From an uncultured Clostridia bacterium (lineage in GTDB: Bacteria; Bacillota; Clostridia; TANB77; CAG-508), in assembly GCA_948664205.1 (NCBI GenBank), contig CAPNDH010000013.1, positions 1 through 31,203 of the forward strand: DNA of 31,203 bases. The letters run 5' to 3'. A program made the position numbers and the translations under genes. This document shows, piece by piece, positions 1-7,654 of the stretch; position 1 is the stretch's first letter; each line of letters begins with the position of its first letter. The notes below the pieces were generated by a model that was not told the origin of the DNA, ran no database searches, and saw nothing but the letters and a program-made list of their open reading frames with translations.

Positions 1-45
1 TAATTTATTATACACTCTCTCATAAAATGTGTCCATATATCTATT

Positions 46-96
46 CTAACACCACATTGATACTTTCATATCTTCTAATAATTTTTCTTTTAACAT
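46..96 (-). pseudogene. truncated yqeY-like start (GatB/YqeY family)
   Basis: The minus strand has a strong GAGGAGG ribosome binding site, then ATG at 96-94 and 16 codons reading MLKEKLLEDMKVSMWC before a TAG at 48-46. The first 14 residues resemble the N-terminus of YqeY (GatB/YqeY-like, a tRNA-amidotransferase-related protein of about 150 aa). yqeY very often follows rpsU, which lies upstream on the same strand. Similarity stops abruptly after residue 14, and no frame up to the window edge restores a YqeY sequence. I infer a gene broken by insertion or rearrangement. The match is short, so chance resemblance remains possible. Confidence 0.4.
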
Positions 97-503
97 CTTT
101 CTTTTCCTCCTCAAAACTCGAAGAGTTTTGTACTATTCACCATTCACTCTTCATTATTCACTATTCATTTAAGTAATTTCTTCGAAGGGTAGGTCGCCCT
201 TTAGTAGCGACCCCTACAATCGTATTATGCATTTTCTTTGATGCTCGCCCCTACAATTCTCTTTAATTGCTTTTTTATGTTTTGGGCGAAATTCGGTATT
301 CCTATTTGGTATTCCTTACCGATTTAGCCCCTACATTTCTTTTATTTCTTTCTGTATAAACTATACATTACACCTTTTGTTAAATTCTCCGAAGATATTA
401 CCCTAATTTCCAACCTCCAACCTCTAACTTCCAACTTCTTATATAAAAAGGTTGAAAATTATTGCTTATTTCTAACCTCTAACTTCCAACCTCTAATTCT
501 TAA
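97..503. repeat. gene-free stretch with dispersed and low-complexity repeats
   Basis: No convincing coding frame is present. The stretch holds a simple repeat of ATTCAC/ATTCA units (about 135-170), a GGTCGC...GCGACC hairpin followed by CCCCTACAAT (192-220), a second CGCCCCTACAATT at 245-258, one copy of the 51-bp hairpin repeat (284-334), and degenerate heptamer-like repeats of the CCAACCTCTAACTT type (409-500). These look like degraded non-coding repeat families. Related pieces recur elsewhere in the window. Confidence 0.6.
284..334 (+). repeat. 51-bp dispersed hairpin repeat, copy 1
   Basis: The unit runs from GGGCGAAATTCGGTATTCC to GGTATTCCTTACCGATTTAG and ends CCCCTAC. The ends pair (GGGC-AAAT-CGGTA with TACCG-ATTT-GCCC), and GGTATTCC occurs twice as a direct repeat inside. 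Copies 2 and 3 lie at 7577-7627 and 30323-30373 in the same orientation and at the same length. They differ from this copy only in a few loop bases. No transposase is nearby, so it is probably a non-autonomous repeat. Confidence 0.85.
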
Positions 504-674
504 TTAAAATTTTCTTTTTCTTGCTGCCTCTGATTTTTTCTTTCTTCTTACACTAGGTTTTTCATAATGTTCTCTTTTACGAACTTCTTGAATAACACCA
601 TTTCTAGCGCATTGTCTTTTAAACCTTTTTAAGGCATCTTCTATATTTCCATTATTTACTCTTACTTCTGACAT
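504..674 (-). CDS. rpsU: 30S ribosomal protein S21
   Basis: This 56-residue basic protein is a full-length bacterial S21, a small-subunit protein needed for efficient translation initiation. It begins MSEVRVNNGNIEDALKRFKR and ends in the Arg/Lys-rich tail typical of the family (KKKSEAARKRKF). The frame stays open further upstream, but the ATG at 674 has an ideal AAGGAGGGG ribosome binding site at about 682-690 and matches the family's usual start, so the longer frame is rejected. A sigma-A-type promoter lies at 762-791, with a perfect 9-bp hairpin in the leader. The expected downstream partner yqeY appears truncated at 96-46, some 400 bp away. Confidence 0.97.
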   Translation of the reverse strand: MSEVRVNNGNIEDALKRFKRQCARNGVIQEVRKREHYEKPSVRRKKKSEAARKRKF

Positions 675-726
675 TAATATTCCCCTCCTTCCAGTATTAA
701 CACTTTTATTTGTGTGGGATTTATTT

Positions 727-757
727 AACGTGCAATTTTTTATTATACTTGCACGTT
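727..757 (-). promoter_or_regulatory. rpsU leader hairpin
   Basis: AACGTGCAA (727-735) and TTGCACGTT (749-757) form a perfect 9-bp stem with a 13-nt AT-rich loop. It sits between the rpsU promoter and its ribosome binding site. No U-run follows it on the transcribed strand, so it does not look like a terminator. A protein-binding or mRNA-stability role is possible. Confidence 0.5.
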
Positions 758-761
758 TTGT

Positions 762-791
762 ATTATATATTATGTTGGTATTATTTGTCAA
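762..791 (-). promoter_or_regulatory. sigma-A promoter of rpsU
   Basis: On the minus strand TTGACA (791-786) is followed after 18 bp by TATAAT (767-762). Both hexamers match the consensus exactly, and the pair lies about 90 bp upstream of the rpsU start. Confidence 0.75.
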
Positions 792-851
792 TAGCCTGCT
801 TTAAAAATTTGGAGAATTTTATTTAGAGAGTTACCATTCACAGCATTTTTT

Positions 852-1685
852 TTACATTGTATCAGCTATTTTTTCTATTTCTTCCTTTGTTAGTTTTGAT
901 ACTTTACATATAGTTTCTATATCAATTTTTTCTTTAAGCATTTCTTTTACTAGTTCTTTTTTTCCTTCTTCTTTTGCATATGCTACTTCACTTACTCTAT
1001 CCATTTCCCACTTTTCTTCTAGCCATTGCATTCTTTTTACTTCTTCGTCTCCTGTTAAATATGATATTTGTAGCCTTGCTTTTTTTAGTGTTTCATTTTT
1101 TTCCTCTGCCATTTTTATTAACCCCCTATCATAATCGTCTATAAACGCTAACCATTGATTTATTTTTTCATTCATATCTGGATGCTGTTTTCTAAATTTT
1201 GGTAGTTCTATAAAATACCATTTTATTCCTTTTAATACTTCATATTCTCTATGTTTGTCCAATACCACTGCTGTTTCCGATATGTATTCATCAAACCCCA
1301 GCATTTCATAGTCTAATATATTTATCATTATTACTTGTTTAATGTCTTTATAATTTGTTCCTCTTTGCGTTTCTCTCGCTATTACTTTCGAACTGTAGTA
1401 TGTTGTTCTTTCTTCTATATTATGCTCATTTCTTAATTGCATTTCTATATTTACTATTGTTCCATTATCTAGTTTTGCTTGTAGGTCTAGTCTCCCACCT
1501 TTTTCTTTTTTGGTCAACTTTTCTAAGTTTACTTCTTCTTGTATTTTTATTTCTTTTATATCTATTTTTAATAATGCTTTTAGGAAATCAATTAAAAACT
1601 CTTCATTTCCTTTTCTACTAAAAAATACTTTAAATATTATATCGTCTTTTAAGTTTAATGGTTTTTCTTTTATTTTATTATCTAC
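852..1685 (-). CDS. Rpn-family recombination-promoting nuclease / PD-(D/E)XK transposase-like protein, start codon apparently lost
   Basis: The frame codes for up to 277 residues of the Rpn/PDDEXK_2 family, mobile-element-associated DNA nucleases. From the 1685 end it reads the family's N-terminal region (DDIIFKVFFSRKGNEEFLID). The nuclease core follows, with GGRLDLQ (Asp67) and IEMQ (Glu81, Gln83) as likely catalytic residues. The C-terminal tail is the usual charged helical repeat (KELVKEMLKEKIDIETICK). A GGAG ribosome binding site (1694-1697) sits 8 nt before codon GTA at 1685-1683, exactly where ATG or GTG is expected, and an in-frame TAA lies directly upstream. No canonical start occurs until TTG at 1517, which would remove the first 56 residues. 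I infer loss of a GTG start by one change, making this a recently disabled or weakly translated copy. Confidence 0.8.
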   Translation of the reverse strand, partial: VDNKIKEKPLNLKDDIIFKVFFSRKGNEEFLIDFLKALLKIDIKEIKIQEEVNLEKLTKKEKGGRLDLQAKLDNGTIVNIEMQLRNEHNIEERTTYYSSKVIARETQRGTNYKDIKQVIMINILDYEMLGFDEYISETAVVLDKHREYEVLKGIKWYFIELPKFRKQHPDMNEKINQWLAFIDDYDRGLIKMAEEKNETLKKARLQISYLTGDEEVKRMQWLEEKWEMDRVSEVAYAKEEGKKELVKEMLKEKIDIETICKVSKLTKEEIEKIADTM

Positions 1686-2037
1686 TTACTTTTCTCCTTT
1701 ATTATATCAAGTTACTTTTTATTATTCAATATTTTTGTCAAATTTTATTAATAGCTTTAATTTTATGCATGATTAATAAACGTTTTACTTTTATAAAACA
1801 TTCTTTATGTTTTTTAGTTTTTGCTTTTTGGAATTTTTAAGACATAATTTGTTCGAACAAATTAATTTGATTAAAGCACAAATTGTGCTAAATAGAATGA
1901 ACTATTTATATCACATTTTGTGCTTTTTGTAAACATAATTTATTTTATTTTTTCAAAAACTTTTCGACATTTTTTTCGTTTTTGTCTAATTAAAAGAGTG
2001 TCCCTTCTGCGTTATTTTGACACAGAAAGGATCATCT
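1686..2037. other. intergenic region with palindromes
   Basis: No coding frame is convincing. The region contains a perfect 20-bp palindrome with a TTCGAA core at 1845-1864, an odd-centred palindrome AGCACAAATTGTGCT at 1875-1889, and a related CACATTTTGTG at 1912-1922. A weak hairpin lies after the binding-protein gene around 2000-2030. The palindromes resemble operator sites or attenuators. They lie 160-240 bp upstream of the Rpn frame. Confidence 0.5.
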
Positions 2038-3051
2038 CTATTTTGCTTTTTCTGCATAAGAATTATTTACTATTTTATCAAATGGTGCCTTCTGGCTTAA
2101 TTCTCCTGCTTCTTGCATTACTTTTTGTAATAGTTCAAATGATTCTTCTTTCATTGTTGGTACTGTTTTCCATGCGTCTATGTCTTTGTAGCTTTGTAAT
2201 ACTGTAGCTAGTAAGTCTACATCTGTGTCTGGGAAGAAGTCTTTTATTACTTCTGCTACTTCTTTCATAGTGTGTTCTTCTACGAATTTTTGACCTTTAT
2301 ATATGGCATTTGTGAATTTTTGTATTACATCACTATTGGCTTCTATATAACTTTTTTTAGCAAAATATGCTGTGTATGGTATTTCTCCTGAAGCTTCTCC
2401 TACTGATGCTACTACATATCCTTTTCCTGCATTTGCTGTCATTGTTGCTGTTGGCTCAAATAGTGTTACATAGTCTGCTGTTCCCCCTGAAAATGCTCCT
2501 GCCATTAAGTCAAATTTTATGCTGTCATCTAATATTAAGTCTTTTTGTGGGTCTATTCCATTTTGTTTTAATACATATTCAAATGTCATATATGGAACTC
2601 CACCTTTTCTTCCTGGTATTACTGTTTTTCCTTTTAGATCTTGCCAACTAAAGTTGTCTGTATTTTCCCTTGCTACTAGGAATGAACCATCTTTTTGTGT
2701 TAATTGTGCGAAAACTTGGCAATAATCTTCTTTTCCTTCATTGTATACGTATATTGATGCTTCTGGCCCTGCAAAGCCTATGTCACTTTGACCTGCTAGT
2801 ACTGCTGTCATTACTTTATCTGCACCTTGACCTGTTGTAAGTTCTATTTCTAAGCCTTCTTCTGCCATGTATCCATTTGCTATTGCTACATATTGTGGTG
2901 CATAGAATACTGACCTTGTAACTTCGTTTACATTAATTTTCTTTAATGAAGCTACATTTTCTCCATTATCTTTTGTTGCAAAATAAATAATAGCTCCTGC
3001 CACTATTATTATAAGTACAATTATAATTGCTATACTTAAAATTCTTTTCAC
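2038..3051 (-). CDS. ABC transporter substrate-binding protein, TauA/SsuA/NMT1-like
   Basis: This 337-residue protein is a periplasmic-binding-type solute receptor of the NMT1/TauA fold. It carries VFYAPQYVAIANGYMAEEGL near residue 50, the family's hallmark N-lobe segment, then GADKVMTAVLAGQSDIGFAG and LKGKTVIPGRKGG. Relatives bind sulfonates, thiamine precursors or similar small organics; the substrate cannot be read from the sequence. The GTG start at 3051 has an AAAGGGGAA ribosome binding site. The N-terminus is a hydrophobic anchor (residues 4-24) without the lipobox cysteine usual in Gram-positive binding proteins, so it is probably anchored by this helix. The likely permease and ATPase lie apart at 7689-9226. 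Confidence 0.85.
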   Translation of the reverse strand: MKRILSIAIIIVLIIIVAGAIIYFATKDNGENVASLKKINVNEVTRSVFYAPQYVAIANGYMAEEGLEIELTTGQGADKVMTAVLAGQSDIGFAGPEASIYVYNEGKEDYCQVFAQLTQKDGSFLVARENTDNFSWQDLKGKTVIPGRKGGVPYMTFEYVLKQNGIDPQKDLILDDSIKFDLMAGAFSGGTADYVTLFEPTATMTANAGKGYVVASVGEASGEIPYTAYFAKKSYIEANSDVIQKFTNAIYKGQKFVEEHTMKEVAEVIKDFFPDTDVDLLATVLQSYKDIDAWKTVPTMKEESFELLQKVMQEAGELSQKAPFDKIVNNSYAEKAK

Positions 3052-3208
3052 TTTTGTATTCCCCTTTCCTTTTGGTTTTTATGCTTTTTGCATTCTTATA
3101 TATTGTATTCAATTCTTTATTTAAAGGTCACTATTTTAATAAAATATTGCATTTATGTAAGTTTATATACTAGAAAAGTACTATATTCTAAATTATAGAG
3201 TAGCGCGA

Positions 3209-3433
3209 AGTAAGTAATATATTTTATTTTTGTAATGAAGTCCCGACAGCCCGCCGATCGCGGGGGAATACCCGTGAGCTTGGAGGGCGAAATGGAAAGC
3301 AAGAATAAAATTTTCTAAGTGGCAAAGCCACATAAGAAAATCTAATTCTTCCATAACCATCTTCTAAGGAAATTCACCACTAACGTGGATGACTTTCCTA
3401 AGAATATGGAAAAAATAAAATATATTACTTACT
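3209..3433 (+). ncRNA. candidate large structured non-coding RNA
   Basis: AGTAAGTAATATATTTTATT... at 3209-3231 pairs perfectly over 23 bp with 3411-3433. The enclosed roughly 180 nt contain several nested hairpins. One is a GC-rich core (3240-3291) with GCCC/GGGC and CCCGC/GCGGG or CGGG/CCCG pairings. The next is a long hairpin (about 3295-3352) with GTGGC-AAA-GCCAC inside ATTTTCT/AGAAAAT. The last is a hairpin (about 3364-3404) with CCAC-TAA-CGTGG inside TTCTAAGGAAA/TTTCCTAAGAA. The GC-rich core stands out sharply from the surroundings, as structured RNAs do in AT-rich genomes. A CACG-TAG-CGTG hairpin and T-rich run (3450-3480) may terminate it on the plus strand. I cannot assign it to a known RNA family. 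The strand is inferred from the T-run. Confidence 0.6.
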
Positions 3434-3501
3434 GGGAGCGAATAATTTAACACGTAGCGTGACGAAGCCTTTTTATTTTGAATTTTTATAGTATTATGTT
3501 A

Positions 3502-3530
3502 TTGCATTTTACTTAACTTTATGTTATATT
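3502..3530 (+). promoter_or_regulatory. promoter of the M29 peptidase gene
   Basis: TTGCAT (3502-3507) and TATATT (3525-3530) are separated by 17 bp, about 40 bp upstream of the peptidase start. Confidence 0.5.
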
Positions 3531-3570
3531 AATTGTCAACAATATAATTTTATTATAGGAGGATATGTTT

Positions 3571-5397
3571 ATGATTACTAACTTTATTAAGGAAGTAAAA
3601 AGCTTTTATGAAACTATCTATAAGACAGATTTAACAACTTTACGATTAACAGATTTACAAGCTATGCAAAAACAAATGGAAGATTTTTATGGTAGTGAAT
3701 TGCTAAACTTAAATTCTTCTGAAGATGATAAGTTTTGTAGTTTTCTTGCTTATGAAATTTTAGGCTTTTACTCAGATTTTTGCTTATGGGAATTTCGTTG
3801 TCCTGAAATTTTACAGTTTTTAACCAATTTATCTAAAGCTCAAAGTATAAATGAGTTGAAAAACATTACTTTAAAGAGATTAGGTAACGTTTCTAGAGCT
3901 GTTAATTCTATTATTAGGGATAATACTGTTATAGAAACTCCTACCAGAAATATAGTATTAAATTCTGATTTAAATTCTTATAATTATTTATATTATTATG
4001 GTGAAAAAGTTACTAAAAATCATATGCAGATTGTTGACTATTTTAATAAAGTAAGTGAAGATAAAATAACATCTATTGCTAAGTGTACAGTCGATTCTTT
4101 CTTAAGAGGCTTAGAAAAACTTGGTAAAGGTGGGGTGGATATTTCTAAAAAGACCTATGTTTGTTTATTCTACCCTATGGGCTTTGAGAAAGTTGCTAAA
4201 AAGTTTTGTGAATTATTAGAAGGTAAATTGAAGGTTATACTTAGGTTGTATGACAATTCTGAGTTTGATAAACAATTAAATTATAACCATAGGTATGATT
4301 ACAATTTTTACCTTTCAGATGAATACATTAATAATTATCTTTCTTATTTTGAAACTACTTTAAAAGAAAATAAAGATATTTTTGAAAGATATGCTGGACC
4401 TATTTACATTGAAACATTTGGTGAAGATAGATTTATTCCTAAAAATGGCTTTGAAATTTTTGAAAAAGATAATACTCTTGCAGAATTAAATAGTTCATTT
4501 GATACAAAGTATTCTGTTTTGTATATGAACCATATTAGAAAAGATACTTCTTTTACAATTATTTCTTACCCTTGCCCTGAAATTGGTAAGGATTTTGAGA
4601 GCATATTTGATGATACAATAAAGATTAATACTCTTGATAATGAGAAATATGAGAATATACAGCAAAGAATTATTGATGTTCTTGATAAGTCTAATATTGT
4701 TCATATAACTGGCAAAAATGGTAACAAAACTGATTTATGGGTTTCACTTGCAAACCTTGAAGATTCAAGCACTCAAACTAAGTTTGAAAATTGTACAGCA
4801 GATGTAAATGTTCCTGTTGGCGAAGTTTTCACTTCTCCTGTTCTTAAAGGAACCAACGGAACTCTTCATGTTTCTGAAATTTACCTTAATGGAATGAAAT
4901 TTATTGATTTATGCTTATTAATTGAGGATGGATTTATTAAAGAGTATAATTGTAAAAATTATTCTACTGAAAAGGAAAATGACGAATACATTAATGAGAA
5001 TTTACTTTATGACCATAAGACCTTACCTATGGGTGAATTTGCAATTGGTACAAATACTACTGCTTATGTAATGGGTAATAAGTACCATATTAATGATAAG
5101 CTTGATATTCTTATAGCTGAAAAAACTGGTCCACATTTTGCTTTTGGTGATACTTGCTATTCTATGGATGAAGAAACAAAGGTATTTAACCCTAATGGCA
5201 AAGAAGTAGTTGCTAAGGATAATGAAGTTTCTATTAAAAGAGCTGAAGATTCATATTTTGGATGTCATACAGATGTTACTATTCCATACTACGAATTAGG
5301 TGACATTGTAGCTATTGGTAATAGTAAAGTTACTATTATTAAGGATGGTAAGTTTGTTCTTGAAGGAACACAAGAACTTAATATTGAAGGAATGTAA
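3571..5397 (+). CDS. M29-family metallo-aminopeptidase with N-terminal extension
   Basis: The C-terminal part matches peptidase family M29 (thermophilic aminopeptidase AmpS/AmpT/PepS), cytosolic enzymes that remove N-terminal residues with a two-metal centre. Counting from the ATG at 3565, the ligand motifs are GEVFTSP (Glu420), GEFAIGTN (Glu491), GPHFAFGD (His524) and HTD (His568, Asp570), so all five expected ligands are present. The protein is about 600 aa against roughly 400 in typical M29 enzymes; the extra ~200 residues at the N-terminus have no motif I recognise. Two ATGs are possible. AGGAGG at 3557-3562 is only 2 nt from the ATG at 3565 but 8 nt from the one at 3571, so 3571 (MITNFIKE, 608 aa) is preferred. 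A convergent terminator follows at 5405-5435. Confidence 0.88.
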   Translation: MITNFIKEVKSFYETIYKTDLTTLRLTDLQAMQKQMEDFYGSELLNLNSSEDDKFCSFLAYEILGFYSDFCLWEFRCPEILQFLTNLSKAQSINELKNITLKRLGNVSRAVNSIIRDNTVIETPTRNIVLNSDLNSYNYLYYYGEKVTKNHMQIVDYFNKVSEDKITSIAKCTVDSFLRGLEKLGKGGVDISKKTYVCLFYPMGFEKVAKKFCELLEGKLKVILRLYDNSEFDKQLNYNHRYDYNFYLSDEYINNYLSYFETTLKENKDIFERYAGPIYIETFGEDRFIPKNGFEIFEKDNTLAELNSSFDTKYSVLYMNHIRKDTSFTIISYPCPEIGKDFESIFDDTIKINTLDNEKYENIQQRIIDVLDKSNIVHITGKNGNKTDLWVSLANLEDSSTQTKFENCTADVNVPVGEVFTSPVLKGTNGTLHVSEIYLNGMKFIDLCLLIEDGFIKEYNCKNYSTEKENDEYINENLLYDHKTLPMGEFAIGTNTTAYVMGNKYHINDKLDILIAEKTGPHFAFGDTCYSMDEETKVFNPNGKEVVAKDNEVSIKRAEDSYFGCHTDVTIPYYELGDIVAIGNSKVTIIKDGKFVLEGTQELNIEGM

Positions 5398-5404
5398 AAG
5401 CCAA

Positions 5405-5435
5405 AGAGAAACCCACTATTTTAGTGGGTCTCTCT
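5405..5435. terminator. bidirectional terminator between M29 peptidase and hflC
   Basis: AGAGA-ACCCACTA pairs with TAGTGGGT-TCTCT around an AT loop. T-rich sequence follows on the plus strand (TTGTTTTTATT) and TTTGGCTTTT on the minus strand. It lies between the two convergent stop codons. Confidence 0.85.
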
Positions 5436-5440
5436 TGTTT

Positions 5441-6358
5441 TTATTCTCCTGCATCTTCTGTTGGAGCAACTGAAGCAGTTGGTGCTTTCTCTGACAACTT
5501 TAAGTTGTCTATGATCTTATACTCATCGTCAATTATTACCATTGTTCCTTCTGTAAGTGACGCTTTTGTAGCATCTAAACCTCTCAAGAACTGGTAAAAA
5601 TCTTTCCGTTCAGGTGAATTATATGCAGCCTGTATAATTTTCATATACTCTGCTTCACCTTCTGCAATTATAGACTTTGCGTCTTTTTGTGCATCTGACA
5701 GTATTACTCTTACCTGATAATCTACATCATTACGAATTTGCTGTGCCTGTGATTCACCTTCTGCTGTGTACTGTGCAGCTATCTTGTTTCTTTCAGATAT
5801 CATACGGCTGTACACGGCATCTTTATTGTCTGATGGCAAATCTAAGAGCTTCATTTCCACCGAGTTGACTGAAATTCCATACTGGTCGGCAGAATTTTTT
5901 CCGCTTAGATTTTCCATTATCTTAATAGAAAGCGTGCCATCTTTCCCCTGAATAACTTCATCCTGTTTTGTAGAGGAAATGACATTTTTCATAGAATTAT
6001 ATACCAAAACATCTATTCTACTCTCTGCATTAGATGTAGATTTGAGTGTTTGGTAGTACTTTAGCGGATCTTCAATTTGCCATATAACATAGCAGTCTGC
6101 AATCATAGACTTCTTATCTGATGTTATTACATCAGAGGATGCCAAGTCATAAAGTTGCTCTTCTTTGGGCAGTTTCATTACGCTTTGTATAAAAGGCTTT
6201 TTAAAATATAGTCCAGCCTCAGATTTGGTTGTAACTACCTTTCCAAATTCTTTTATAAGTCCAAATTCATTTTCCTTTAAAGTGTATGTGCTACTAAAAA
6301 ATAATATAGCCAAAAGTGCTGTTAATACAATTGTTACTATTTTTCCTTTTATCTTCAT
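5441..6358 (-). CDS. hflC: HflC-like SPFH/band 7 membrane protein
   Basis: This 305-residue SPFH-domain protein has one N-terminal membrane helix (about residues 7-24), followed by the family's KENEFGLIKEFGKVV and GLYFKKPFIQSV segments. The C-terminal part is an Ala/Glu/Gln-rich helix (SQAQQIRNDVDYQ, AEGEAEYMKIIQ) that forms cage-type oligomers in relatives. HflC pairs with HflK and modulates the FtsH protease in characterised bacteria. Its ATG lies 1 nt after the hflK stop, with a GAGG site inside the end of hflK, so the two are translationally coupled. Base composition is clearly less AT-rich than neighbouring genes, with many CTG/GTG-type codons. It ends at the shared terminator 5405-5435. 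Confidence 0.88.
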   Translation of the reverse strand: MKIKGKIVTIVLTALLAILFFSSTYTLKENEFGLIKEFGKVVTTKSEAGLYFKKPFIQSVMKLPKEEQLYDLASSDVITSDKKSMIADCYVIWQIEDPLKYYQTLKSTSNAESRIDVLVYNSMKNVISSTKQDEVIQGKDGTLSIKIMENLSGKNSADQYGISVNSVEMKLLDLPSDNKDAVYSRMISERNKIAAQYTAEGESQAQQIRNDVDYQVRVILSDAQKDAKSIIAEGEAEYMKIIQAAYNSPERKDFYQFLRGLDATKASLTEGTMVIIDDEYKIIDNLKLSEKAPTASVAPTEDAGE

Positions 6359-6359
6359 A

Positions 6360-7394
6360 TTAGTTTTCCTCCTGTTTTGTTGTTTCCTGCTGAACGATAA
6401 TAGGTTTAATTTCAGAATCTGTGCCGTTTACTATAATCTGCAAGTTGGGCATCAATTCCTCCATTGCTTCATAGTACATTCTTATTTTAGAAGTATCTGG
6501 ATCTTTCCTATACTCTTCATACATAGCATTGAAAAGTGCTACTTCACCATTTGCTTCATTAATTCGCTCTTGCTTAGTAGCATTTGCCTCCTGAATAATT
6601 GCATCTGCTTCGGCTGTTGCTTTTGGTATCTGTTCGTTTTGATACTGTTCCGCATTATTTCTATTTGTGTCTGCCTGCTGTTTAGCATTCTCAACACTTT
6701 TGAAGGCCTGAGAAACTTCGGTTGTGGGCGGTTCTGCATCCTGTATAGTAACATTTACTAACATTAAGCCCGTCTGCCGTTTTTCTAATTCCTTCATAAT
6801 ATCTTCTTTTATAACTGCCTGAATTTCACTCTTTCCGGTTGTAAGAACGTCATCTACATTATACGAACCTATTGTATTTCTAATAGATGCCTGTGCAATG
6901 TTTCTTAATGTTCCTACTGAATCAGAAGAGCCATATTCGTACATTATAGCATCATTGATTCTATACTCTATATAGAAATCAACATTAACGAAGTTAAAAT
7001 CAGTAGTTATCATTAGGCTGTCATTTTCCTGTGTTTCATTATCTTCTTCCTGATAGCCAATGGCAAACCCCTGAATAGTGCTGTCAAACTTCTTTACCTT
7101 CTGGATAAATGGAATTTTGAAATGCATTCCTGTTCCAGAAACTGCTTCTGCCTTTCCAAAGGTAGTAATTATAGCAAGGTTCTGTTCCCCGATTACATAT
7201 ATTGAAGATTTTGCTACTATTAGTAGCATGACAATGCATAGTACAGTGGAACTTATTGTTCTAATTCTCCGACAAGTTTTTGCATCATCTTCGTCGAAGC
7301 TTGAATCTTCCTTTTGACTAGAACTTATTATTGCTGAAAACACAGTTCTTGAAATAATTAAAGCAATGACTAATAACACGAATATAAATGTCAT
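6360..7394 (-). CDS. hflK: HflK-like SPFH/band 7 membrane protein
   Basis: The SPFH domain begins around GEQNLAIITTFGKAEAV and includes GMHFKIPFIQKVKKF, followed by a long Gln/Asn/Ala-rich helix (ENAKQQADTNRNNAEQYQ) typical of HflK. The frame could start at 7424, but the internal ATG at 7394 (MTFIFVLL) has GGAGA at 7401-7405 with 7-nt spacing and is preferred, giving 344 aa. There are two hydrophobic segments: one at the very N-terminus and one (STVLCIVMLLIVAKSSIYVI) just before the SPFH domain. E. coli HflK has one. It forms an operon with hflC 1 nt downstream, and both share an unusual composition for this window. A TTGCAA-16-TAAAAT promoter lies at 7501-7528. Confidence 0.87.
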   Translation of the reverse strand: MTFIFVLLVIALIISRTVFSAIISSSQKEDSSFDEDDAKTCRRIRTISSTVLCIVMLLIVAKSSIYVIGEQNLAIITTFGKAEAVSGTGMHFKIPFIQKVKKFDSTIQGFAIGYQEEDNETQENDSLMITTDFNFVNVDFYIEYRINDAIMYEYGSSDSVGTLRNIAQASIRNTIGSYNVDDVLTTGKSEIQAVIKEDIMKELEKRQTGLMLVNVTIQDAEPPTTEVSQAFKSVENAKQQADTNRNNAEQYQNEQIPKATAEADAIIQEANATKQERINEANGEVALFNAMYEEYRKDPDTSKIRMYYEAMEELMPNLQIIVNGTDSEIKPIIVQQETTKQEEN

Positions 7395-7500
7395 ATTTTT
7401 TCTCCTTTTCTTCTTACGATGCATGGTTTATAGTTGCTTTTTTAGGAAATATTATTTTATATTCCCTTTTTTATGCCCTCCTTTCGGTTTTACGGTGTAC

Positions 7501-7528
7501 ATTTTATCATATTATGTTAATATTGCAA
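7501..7528 (-). promoter_or_regulatory. promoter of hflKC
   Basis: On the minus strand TTGCAA (7528-7523) and TAAAAT (7506-7501) are separated by 16 bp, about 105 bp upstream of the preferred hflK start. Confidence 0.45.
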
Positions 7529-7576
7529 TACTTTTATGTAATTTTGTTGAGTCGATTTTTTCTATTTAACAAGCAA

Positions 7577-7627
7577 GGGCGAAATTCGGTATTCCTTTTA
7601 GGTATTCCTTACCGATTTAGCCCCTAC
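7577..7627 (+). repeat. 51-bp dispersed hairpin repeat, copy 2
   Basis: Same unit as 284-334, from GGGCGAAATTCGGTATTCC to GATTTAGCCCCTAC, with a TTTTA loop variant. It lies between the permease terminator and the hflK promoter region. Confidence 0.85.
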
Positions 7628-7654
7628 ATTTCAAATTAGCTTTTCTAGAAAATT

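Noticed and set aside
1355..1840. Plus-strand frames rich in Phe/Leu
   Set aside because: They overlap the Rpn nuclease on the other strand and reflect its A-rich codons.
3209..3433. Retron-like msr/msd RNA
   Set aside because: The inverted end repeats and hairpins recall a retron RNA, but no reverse transcriptase frame is nearby.
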